64,000 nt of DNA from Nipponacmea schrenckii (Eukaryota > Mollusca > Gastropoda > Lottiidae): NCBI GenBank assembly GCA_030562195.1, contig JAUJPP010000012.1:18848001-18912000 (forward strand), given 5' to 3'. Each line of letters opens with the position of its first letter. The first letter of the stretch is position 1. The position numbers were made by a program, and so were the translations under genes. Of the stretch, positions 1 to 12,100 are shown piece after piece. Below the pieces are notes generated by a model. It had not been told where the DNA came from, did no database searches, and was given only the letters and a program-made list of their open reading frames with translations.

Positions 1-3000
1 CTGAAGAAAACTGAGACCACCAATAACTCTCTTCTCCTGCCAGTCGGTTGTCATAGAAACTCTGTATATACTGTAGAGTTGAGAGCAGACAGGGTGGGTT
101 AGCACGGATTATCACATAAATTAAAACAGGCATAAAATCATCAGCTGCTGGAACTGATTTTTCATTGGACATACTCAACAGGTTCATTATCGTAGTAGAA
201 CAACGTAAAATACAGCCTAATTTATCTTTAGGTGTCTGAAAAAAGGGGGAAATACAATGTTAAATATACTTGAAATCCAAACTTGCAGTAACTATTTCAG
301 GTGTAATTAGAAAACAGTTGCTGTAAGGGTACAAATTATTGCGAGATAGAAATTAATGCGTTAAATGCGACCTATCCGCGATCGCATTAATTTGTATCCG
401 CATTTTTAAAAACATATTTCCAAGTGAACTATATGGAGTTATGTCCCTTTCAAATAAGGTAATATAGGTCAAGTATTTAAATTGAGACCGGGCGGGATTA
501 AGTAATTAGGTAATTATCTCTAAATTTGAAGCTGATAAGTAATCAGTGACGTTAAAAAAACAATTGAACGATTAGAGGTGAATACAGTCATACTTCCAGG
601 AAGCAATATTCTTTTTTATGATAATAAAAAATGCGACACCTATCACGGATCGCATTAATTTGTACTCGCATTTTAGTCTCTATACCTCATGACGCATTAA
701 TTTGTTGACGCATTAATTTCTAGCCTTACAGTATTTCATTAAAATAAAAGAAGCACATGAAGTACAAAAGATACATTGAGAACTTACACTTCAGTTAAAC
801 TACTACTTCATTGAACTACTTACTACTAATAAGGTTTATATTTGTAGTCCTTTTAGAATGTACAAAATTCCTTGCTAAACTATACATTTAGAATGGATTT
901 TGAAAGGATTAAATAATAGAGTCCTGTATCTAAAGAAAATATAAGTTTTATAAATGAAAAATTGATTATAATAAATAATATCTATATATTACCTTGTAAG
1001 CGTTGATTAAAAATATCTCCCGTTGGGCTGCTGGCCATGGACATTCAAAATGATATTTACGTGGAATACATAAATCGGGATGACTTGGTTTAATATTTTC
1101 ACTCAGTTTTCTAATATGCTGATGATATACCCTGTAAAAGACAGATCATGAAATGATCGGAATCGAATGAACTTTGAGGTCCTATTCTTCAGCACCTTGT
1201 GGAGAAGAAAGTTATTGGTGGTCTTAGATCAATAAAATCAATTTTGTTCCATAATATTCCACTGTGATAAACTGTCAATGTCATCAACTTTTCACTCTCT
1301 CTAGTCCCTCACATAACTCTTACATACTCCTTTCAGACTACTGTTACATTCACTCACAGACGATATCATCAGCAATACAAATAGACTGACCATTAAACAA
1401 AACATATACTGTACCAACCACCTCTTTATATTTAATGGGATCTACCACACATGCATTTTTTTACAATATATATACACATCACAAACACAAGACAATATTA
1501 TGGAGGAGCACACTTCTTTAGTAAAATTCAGCAATTTACATGTCTAGCATAATGTGCTTAATTTTATGAAAGAAATGTGAATCTCCCATAACGTCTAATC
1601 ACAATCTAAGACTAAAACTATTTGAACTTACTGATCTCTAGAAATATCACCATCACCATTAGGGAATAAAGCCTGGGTATAAATACGACTCATGACACTT
1701 CTTTCAATAGCTAAACAAGCATCTTCTAGTTGACATTCTGTTGCAGCTGGAAAAATAAACAATCATTCTTAAGTAAAGTGTCTACCAGCTGATCCTTGGT
1801 CAATAGGATTAAAAAAACTGAGAGAAGATGGATTATTTACATTATTTACAGCTGGATATAATTAAATGATTGAGGAAAGATGGATTATTTACATTATTTA
1901 CAACTGGATATAATTAAATGATTGAAGAGAAGATGGATTATTTACATTTTTACAAATGGATATAATTAAATGATTGAGGAAAGATGGATTATTTACATTT
2001 ATTTACATTATTACAAATGGATATAATTAAATGATTGAGGAAAGATGGATTATTTACATTATTTACAGCTGGATATAATTAAATAATTGAGGAAAGATGG
2101 ATTATTTACATTATTTACAACTGGATATAATTAAATCATACAGGAAAGATGGATTATTTACATTATTTACAGCTGGATATAATTAAATGATTGAGGAAAG
2201 ATGGATTATTTACATTATTTACAACTGGATATAATTAAATGATTGAAGAGAAGATGGATTATTTACATTTTTACAAATGGATATAATTAAATGATTGAGG
2301 AAAGATGGATTATTTACATTTATTTACATTATTACAAATGGATATAATTAAATGATTGAGGAAAGATGGATTATTTACATTATTTACAGCTGGATATAAT
2401 TAAATGATTGAGGAAAGATGGATTATTTACATTATTTACAACTGGATATAATTAAATCATACAGGAAAGATGGATTATTTACATTATTTACAGCTGGATA
2501 TAATTAAATGATTGAGGAAAGATGGATTATTTACATTATCTACAACTGGATATAATTAAATGATTGAGGAAAGATGGATTATTTACATTATTTACAGCTG
2601 GATATAATTAAATGATTGAGGAAAGATGGATTATTAACATCATTTACAGCTGGATATAATTAAATGATTGAGGAAAGATGGATTATTTACATTATTTACA
2701 ACTGGATATAACTAAATGATTGAGGAAAGATGGATTGTTTACATCATTTACAGCTGGATATAATTAAATGATTGAGGAAAGATGGATTATTTACATCATT
2801 TACAGCTGGATATAATTAAATGATTGAGAAAAGAAGGATTATACTGTAAGATTGAATAGACATGGATAATCTGGATCCAATTACAACCAAGAGGACTGGC
2901 TTATCTATATTCATTTACAACTGACTTTTGTTAGATAAGGATCGACTACCATTTTTTTGACATTACTAAGCAAATGATATCAAGATTACAACACTTTAAT

Positions 3001-3111
3001 CAACTGAGCTACACCCTGTCCCCATTTTATTAAATTATATTTACCTGCCCATATTGGTTCCTGTTCCATTTCTCTATAAATATTCTCTAAAAAACTTTCT
3101 ACTAAATCTGT
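1..3111 (-). CDS. GAPVD1: GAPVD1 exons 17-20: helical bundle and VPS9 domain
   Basis: Exons 3045-3111, 1632-1746, 993-1131 and 1-235. They give the helical segment with LAIERSVMSRIYTQALFPN, then QVYHQHIRKLSE, PWPAAQREIFLINAYK, and the VPS9 core with CILRCSTTIMNLLSM, AADDFMPVLIYVIIRANPP, CLLSTLQYIQSFYDN and GEESYWWSQF. The DD-x2-P and ANPP-x-L residues that mark the VPS9 fold are present, as is the tyrosine of ESYWW. VPS9 domains catalyse nucleotide exchange on Rab5-family GTPases on endosomes (family knowledge). The reading frame runs off the window at base 1, shortly before the expected stop. Confidence 0.93.
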
Positions 3112-6100
3112 CTGCAATAATCAACAACAAATATCATTAGTGATGATTGACATGGAGTCAAGTGAGAAGGTTGTTTTATAATCAATATCTTAACCATAGG
3201 CTCTCCAGGAATCTAATACCCTGTTTAGTGTGTATATTACTATAGTTTTAACATATTGCTGATAGCTATATATGTGTAAACCAAGTTATTGAAGTAATCT
3301 AATAATCCTGTGATAATTATACCACAATTTCAAACTGCAATGCTTCACAGCCTGTTTTCATAAATTTAATGTGTATCATAGATTGGTTGAGAAAATATTT
3401 TGTGAAGTGATTTATTACTGACATGAAATACAATAATGGAGTTTTACATCCTACACTTCTGGAATTATTATTGAAAGAGTCAAATCACATCAATAGTTTA
3501 TAGGCAGAACAAAACAGGAACAGTCTTTTCTAAAATCCCAATGACTACAATAATATTAGCCATTCACTCACTATAAGTTTGTTTAAATAATGGTATCTAC
3601 CTTTTCATCTGCTAGAGTCAGCCGTTGAAATTCAGTATGAAACTTCATTATCTGAGTCTCATATTTTTCTAGAAATAGTCTACTACAGGAATTAATCAGA
3701 TGTCTTGTTCCAATCTCTCTATCTCTAAAAATACATATATACAAAAAATATATATGAACATGTACATTTAAGGGGCCTTATTCTTGAAAATTTAAATAAA
3801 ATCTAGATTTTAGGAAATTCAGTATTCTGATTGGATAACAAAACTAAAATTGAAATCATTTTGAGTTATTGACTAATCAGATGACTGAAACACTAAAATC
3901 ATTAAAGTCATTAATCAACTGAACAAACAAATAAATCCAGGACAATGCAGAAGTAATGACAGATTATTGAAGAACTGTCACGATATGGTGTTAGAATTAA
4001 TAGATGATCTAAATTTACCTTTCAGTACGACTAAGTAAACGTTGTAGATGAGATAAACTAGATTGTAATCCCTGCCGACATCTTATTAGATAGGAGATAT
4101 ACGTGGACCTGTTTTTATGTTCTTCATTTAAACTCTGAATAATTCGCGTAATGCTGAAATTAGAATTATAGAAATATTAATAAAAATATTGGGCATGAAC
4201 ACTTGCTGTGAAATATCCTGACAACCGATCTATGTCTGCTTGTTTAAATCAAATCATATACAACTCTTTATCAAGTCTCTGCTGGCAACATGGACAACTC
4301 TATATCAAGTCTCTGCTGGCAACATGGACAACTCTATATCAAGTCTCTGCTGGTAACATGGACAACTCTATATCAAGTCTCTGCTGGCAACATGGACAAC
4401 TCTATATCAAGTCTCTGCTGGTAACATGGACAACTCTATATCAAGTCTCTGCTGGTAACATAGACAACTCTATATCAAGTCTCTGCTGGCAACATGGACA
4501 ACTCTATATCAAGTCTCTGCTGGTAACATGAGTAACTCTATGTCAAGACTTTGCTGGTAACATGGAAAATCCAATGTCAAGTCTCTGCTGGAAATATGCA
4601 CAACTCTATGTCAAGTCTTTGCTGGTAACATGGACAATCTGATATCAAGTCCCTGCTGGTATGGACAATCCCATGGCAAGTCTCTGCTGATAACATGGAC
4701 AATCCAATGTCAACTCTCTGCTGGTAACATGGATAACTGGTGACAAGTCTCTGCTGGCAACATAGACAATCTGATGTCAAGTCTCTGCTGGTAACAAGGC
4801 CAATCCGATGTCAATCTCCACCGGTAACATGAACAATCCAATGTCAAATCTCTGCTGGTAACATGGATTATCCAATGTCAAGTCTCTGCTGGAAACATTG
4901 ACAATCCCATGTAAATTTTCTGCTAGAAACATGGACAATCCGATGTCAAGTCTCTGCTGATAACATGGACAATCCCATGTAAAGTCTTTGCTGGTGACAT
5001 GCACAACTCTATGTCAAGTCTCTGCTGGTAACATGGGCAGGATTCTAGACCTCTGAGACTTGTATTTAAGGTTGCTAAGCATTCAAGATTTAGGACCATA
5101 TTTAAGTACAGTAACAAACCAAACTTACCCATTAGAATCAAACAACTTTACGCAGCGTATCACCTCATGAAGTTGAGCTACATGACCTTTATTCTGTAGA
5201 TTGATAGCTTCCGCCAACAGAGCTCTCAATAAATCCACTAAATCGTCATTATCAAAGTTACTTTTGTGTCGGCTGCCTAATATCTGAAAATCACTGTTAC
5301 TTAAAACCATCCACAGTTTGCGTTTAGTGTTCTTGAATGTCAGACTGCTCTCCAAATTCTGAGCGTCGTTTGACATGAATAAGTTTTCTGCCGATTTTGT
5401 ATTGTCATTCTTGTCATATTGAGTTATACCATCATTACAATTATTGGTAGTGTTCTTTTTAACTCTGTATTTGTTCAACATTTCATCTAAGCTCTCTAAA
5501 AAAGAAAAACACAAAAATTAGTAAGGAAGGTGTCTTATTAATTAATTTCTATCTACCAAAAGGAAGTAAATTTCATGGATGGCCCGTTTCAAGAGGTTGT
5601 TAATTAATTTTTTTTTTAAAAGTATTAGAATCATTTATGATATCTTTTGCATCATTGCATTTTTCTGTCAATGATTTCTGTAATAATAGAAATAATTATA
5701 GGTAACCACATATGACGTCTCTGTCAGTTTCATCATAAAACGCTTACTTGTAGTGGAATGCAAGACCCACAAATGTGTGACTGAACTGTGAAAATCAATG
5801 GTTCAAGTGTCAGCGATGCATATAAATGTTTAAATACGTCCTTACAATCTCATTATATAAATATAATCTTTTAAATGAACAGTGCCGACTCACCTTCTTG
5901 GTTTTCTTTTTCATTTTTACTGTCAGGACTGACTTCATTATTTCCTTGTTCAACATCATCTACAATACAAATTAAATCTTCTGCTAGTGAAACAGACAAT
6001 GTTGTGCAGTGTGGAATGGAGAAAACTTAGCCACAATAAAGACATGAGGCTTTCCATTTTTCTTCATTTTCAGACTTATCATGATTAAATCTACACCAGC

Positions 6101-9100
6101 ACCAGCACGCCAAGAAACATCACATCAAGTGATGAGCCAAAATACCCATACTATAAAATTACATCACAAATTCCCATAACAGGGGATTAGCCATTTAAAA
6201 TATTTACTATCGTCCTGTCATCTTACATTTTGGCTAAAAGTATTCCTCAGAAACACTCAAAGTAATCTATGATCACATTTTTCACCTTCTATCAACTATC
6301 TAAAGTTTAGAAAATTATGAAGAGCATGTAATTCTACTTACTAAATAAATTACTTTCAGTTTTAGTTGATCTTTTCTTTATAGCTGAAAAAATTAAAAGC
6401 GTCTGTTAAACTGTCATATTGAATCACAAAAGTAACGTGTTAAGTGACAACATTATTATGGATACTGTAAGGCTACAAATTATTGCCAGATAGAAATTAA
6501 TGCGTTAAATGCGACCTATCCGCGATCGCATTAATTTTTATCCGCATTTTTAAATACATATTTCCAAGTGAATTATATGGAGTTATGTATTTAAATTGAG
6601 TTTTGGCAGGATTAAGTAATAAGGTAATTATCTTTTAATTTGAAACTGATTAGTAATCAATGACATTAAAAAACAAAAGATTTTCAGACTATTAAAAGAT
6701 AAAATCTTGATCATTGTTCATGTCTATATCCCAGCTGTAATATTTCAGGGAAGCCATTTTCTTTTTTATTATGATATTAAAAAATGTGACACCTATTGCG
6801 GATCGCATTAATTTGTACCCCATGTTGCATTAATTTGTTGACGCATTAATTTCTAGTTTAACAGTACCGGTGTACACTTCTTTTAAACACACAACAGGCA
6901 GTTCTTGTTGCGTGTTTAAAAGAATAAATAGAAGTGTATATCTATTATAATTGTTGTCTCTTAATGTACAGTGATACTTCTAAATGTCTTTCAGGGAAAA
7001 GTAACATGTTATCTTCAATAATTATACCTTTATTTCTAATGATTATTTTATGAAATATTATTACTTACTTGTATGTAATCTATCTTTTAATGATCTAAAT
7101 ATCCCTGTTTTTTTCTGATTCTTCTCCAGCTTCATTTCCATATCAAAATCCTGCAACAAAATTTTCTTCTTATTGAGCATACATCTTGTATCCAAAAAGC
7201 ATAACAAGGATAGCAAATAGGTTCACAGTTAAGGATCCTTTCTACCAGCTGTTCCTAGACCAAACCTCTTGGCATTGATCTTTCCCGGATTATACGTACC
7301 ATTTTACAGCTGGGTGGACTGTGATAATGAGTGAAGATGACTTTTTCAAGGTCATCAAACTTTCGCACACCGATCGAGATTAGAACTAACATCCAACATT
7401 TTCAACGTATCCAAGCAAATGATGTCACGAAACCACAATAATTCATTTCAGAATAAACAGACGGTGAAATGAGTAAAACAACTGTTTGAGTGTTCAAAAA
7501 ATTCAGCCAGAGTTTGAAAGTATTGGGACCTTGAATTAGTCACCTTTACTTATTATTCCAGGCAACCGAGCTGTAAAAGGGATAATCTGTGAAAAACAGA
7601 ATCAAGTTGGGAATTCAAAACAGACAAAACTTTGAAATACAAAATGGCCTACCTTTTGTTCAAGAAGATTGGAATTTTTCTTATCATTGTCTTCCTTTGG
7701 TTTTACTGTATTACTGCATTCATCAAATATATGTTGATCACTTTCAGGCAGTTCCAACTTATTATCAATGCTACTTTTCATTTCGGCGCCTTTCAGAACT
7801 CCAACATTGCTTTGACTACCACAAGAAGAAGTCTCCAAAACATCAGATGGTCCATAGTCCGTTGCCAAGGGATCAAATAAACTTAAAGCTACTGACAGTC
7901 TGTTCTCGTCAAAACTAGAGTCACAAGCAGGTAGATTGCTCTGTTCCGTGTCATTGCCTGATGTAAAATGAATCAAATCATTCAAATCATTGTCTTTTTT
8001 ATCAACCACATTATCTGAGTCCAAAAATACATCTTCGCAGTCCTTAGTTCCATCAAATCCAAAATCAGTACTATTAACTGTAGCACTATTTCCTTTCCTA
8101 TCAGCTTTTAGTCTGGAAATTTTCAAAGCTGCAGGATTTAAAGCACCCATGTCTGAAAAACCTGTTTTAATGTAAAAAATAGTGTTTAATTCATGACAGG
8201 TCATGCTGCATATACAGTTCTGGTAACTTATTTAAAGAAATCAAGTCATCTGCAACGTTAGCGGGCTAATGAAGATGGGAAATGCCAAGCAGTGTACAAT
8301 GAGGAAAATTTGCCAGGATTGTGGCGTTGTAATAATTCTTTTAAATAAAACATTATAACTGATTAAAGTTTGAGACCACAAAATCAATAATATTGTAATC
8401 AATACAGACAATATAAATAAAGCAAACTCCAATACCTGTTGCCATGGCTACGGATTCCATGTTATCTTTAAAGTGCAAATCTGATGCCAGTAGATTTGTA
8501 GGAACTTTTGGCACATGTTCCTAAAATAAAAAAATAAAAATTTCTTTGAAGTTTTGTTCTATGCTAGGTCATAGGCCTAATTCTCCAAAACTTTGCTAAA
8601 TGAAACGTTTAAGAAATACAGTAATCTGATTGGATAAGGAAACTTACCAGACTGATATCTAGATTCTCTGACTGTTTCTCTTCATTATCACTAGCTAATA
8701 CATCAGTACTCCAGGCATCACTGGCTGTCTCGGATACCTCAGATATAGGCTAAAACAGAAATAAATTGACTTACAACATATCCAACATCCTTTTCTTCAA
8801 AGATGACTTCCAAATTGTACAATGCAGTATGCAACAAATCCAACATCCTTCTTTTGTGTCTGTTCAAAGATGACTTCCAAATTGTGCGAGGGCAGTTTAC
8901 ACATTTCAGTGATAATTTCCAATAAGATGCAAAAAAAAAATCCATCAAGAAAATTGTTCTATTTTTTTAACGTCACACCATATTCCATTTTGAAACTTTT
9001 GAGCATTTGGATAATCCTGACTACATGTATTCCATTCCCAAGTATTGAGTAATATAATAATAATTTTTTAACTTATATGTTATAGATTGTCCAGTACAAT

Positions 9101-12100
9101 TCCTTAAAAATACTCACAAAAGTTGAGTCCGATTCATTTAAATTTGGTGGAAAGTTTTGAATGGTCATGTCTTCTACTACTTCTACTAGACGTTCTAGTT
9201 GGTTTTGTTCAGGTGGTTCCGAATCACTAGCTAATACATCAGTACTCCAGGTATCACTAACAGTAGACTTGGCTTCATCTCCTACAAAATAACAATTCTG
9301 ACTCTAAAGGAAGGAACATAAAACTGGGCCAACAAGAGCATATATATTCATCAGTAGATATACCTGCTGTCATAAATAGGGTAACAAAATCCTTATGTAA
9401 TCAGATAAATTAAAGGGAATACACTCGTCCTACGGCTTTTTATTGTATCTAATATTGACTATTAGTTATATAAGTATGCATCCCACACTTTACCAAATTT
9501 TAAAAAGCCATAATAAAAATGTATTCGGAATTTTAAAAAAAAGTGAGCCAGCGACGATTCCATTCAGTTTGAGAATAAAAGCGTCTGGTAAATCAACGCT
9601 AAAACATCATTGTGCAATTCAACAGTACGAGTCAAGGACACGTGAAAACCCACATGTTAAGAGTTACATCACTTTTACAATTTGAAAATCGCTTGATGGA
9701 TGGCTTAAGCGTTTTATCTTTATTTTGGGGATTTATCGGATTTTAGAGGGATTTTGATGTATAGGTATGTCCACAAATTTGAGTGAACTTAAATTTTTAT
9801 GTTCGTTCTAAAGCCTATTATTCCTTTAAAAAAAAATAGCAATTATCCCTAAAAAAAACGTCATAAATTGATAAAAACTTTTTTCAATAATTAGTTTGGT
9901 TTTTTTAGTTTTCCAGATTTTACAGGGACTCATTACAAATAATCAAAATAATTCACTATTTTTAAAAATTCCATTTGAATAATCTCATATAGAATTTCAA
10001 TGTATTTAATGTACTTTTTATGTTAAATGAAAATACCAAAACCCATCAGCTGAGGACTTAATATGTCCATGCTAGGTGAATAAGTAATATACATGTACCT
10101 ACTTTCGTATTCTGTTTTAATTTCAAATTTGCCAAATCTTTCTGTTACGTCTTCTCTGTTCTGTTTACGAATGGTGACTGGTACACGAACAGACAAATCT
10201 GATATATTTCTGTCTTCTATACTTCCAGGTTGGGACATAGGTGTATCACGACCACTAATTGTGGGAGAACCTCTACCACTAACATTGGCTGATACCATAT
10301 CAGATAGATTATCACGAACACCTTCTTCTATTAGATCTTCATCATCTTCATTATCAACTGAATGACTAGATGCAGCTTCTGATGCTACTTCTTGATAATC
10401 ACTGGCATTACCTGTAGAAGTAAATGCAATCACTTCTTAAAGAGACAGGTTGGGGAGGTTGATTTGGGTCTTCAAATACTTGAAATGCATGAAACCTAAT
10501 AATTCCTTCAAAAATACATCAGATTCAATCAGGACCTCCACCAGTATTTAACAAGAGACCAAATGTCCAACCATGGTAGCTTGAACAAGCAGACCCCATA
10601 GTTCATTTGTTTGAGTGAACTTGATAAATGAAAATCCTACGTCAAGTATCAAGGTCAATACAAAATTCCTTCTTTAAGCACTATGAGAATAATGAGTATT
10701 GTCAGAAAGAAAGAACTACATTTTACAAGGATAACAACTATAGTTCACAGTTGAGGATCATCTCTACCAGCTGGTCCTTGACCAAACCTCTTGATCTCTC
10801 TGCTATAGAAGGTCAGATCTTGTGATAATGAAGTACATACCAATTGACTCCTGGTAGCTAGATAATGAAAACCTTGTTCTCTTCTCCTGTATTTCTACTG
10901 TAGGCAGTGCTACCATTGAACTATTGGGAATAATGTTGGAGACTACTGATGGTATTTCATTTCCCATCTTCATCGATTTTTCTTTCATTTCTGCCAAAAA
11001 CTACAAGAAATAGAACAATTTAGTACATAATGTAATTAAGATTACACAGAAAGTATGTGTTTGAAGTTCTGAAGAGTGATATTTTTTTCAAAGTTAGAAG
11101 TCCTAGTCTGACCCTCGCTATTTGGAAAATAAAAAATAAAATGTGCAGTTTTACGTCTTACTTTTCTATAACTTATGGGCTAATGGAGACAGGCAACGCC
11201 ATGCAGTGGGCAATAAGGGAAATGTTGCCAAGAAAGCGGCATTAGCCTTCTTCCAACTGTCAAGGGACAGCCTGAAGCTTTTTTTCATGAAAGTCCCTCT
11301 GACCTGCATGACAAGGGAAACCAGACTGAACAATCGTCCTGACTGCAAGCAAGTGGCTACCTCTCTCTTTGGGAGAGTTGCACATTAGGAAACATGACTG
11401 CAAGGAATACCTATATCATAGTTTTACATGTCACCATATTGCCTTCAACTACCAACCTCACTCTACGTGATCCCATTAATAGAAGTCTATTACTAATTAC
11501 CTTGTCTTCTGAGATCATTCCTGGACATTCTGTTAAACTCTTGATTGGTATCACTAGAGGGCTCTCACAGATTTTACCATTCTGGTCTTTGGCAGAATCG
11601 GAATCGGTTAAACTGTTTAAACTATGACTTGAATTTCCTTTCTTTAACCCTGAAAAATAAGAAAATGGAGATTGAAATGAATGGAGTTCTCCTATTTTTC
11701 TACAGAACTTGAATAATGAAGACAGGCAATGACGTACAGTTCACAATGAGGTTAAATTTGCCAGGACAGCAGCATTATCCTAGTATTTTTTTTTATTTCA
11801 AACTGTTGAGGAATCTTGTAAAGCTTGTGGTACACAGGGTCAGGAATGACAAGACAATTTTTTCCATTTCAGACTTCCAAACTGTGTCATTGACAACCGA
11901 ATTTTCAACTCCAACCTCTTGACCTCAGGTTAGTTAGCAAGAGTTTAAATCTAAGTCATGACAGCTATTTCATTCGAAACATGGACTCACCTTTTGTATG
12001 ATGTCTTTGTAAAATAGGTGTTGCCGGGGGCGACTGGTTAGGTGTAAGATTTGGTGTTATTGTTTTAACATCTAAGTTTCCAGATAATAAATGTACATCT

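Noticed and set aside
1821..2841. CRISPR-like appearance of regular direct repeats
   Set aside because: Adjacent units without unique spacers, inside an intron of an animal gene. It is a minisatellite. The same holds for the other tandem arrays.
4208..5141. Open frames on both strands (up to 107 codons)
   Set aside because: They are translations of the 34-bp minisatellite. The unit is not a multiple of three, and the peptides show only repeat periodicity.
7589..7918. Plus-strand frames over GAPVD1 exon 10
   Set aside because: Antisense shadows of the minus-strand coding exon.
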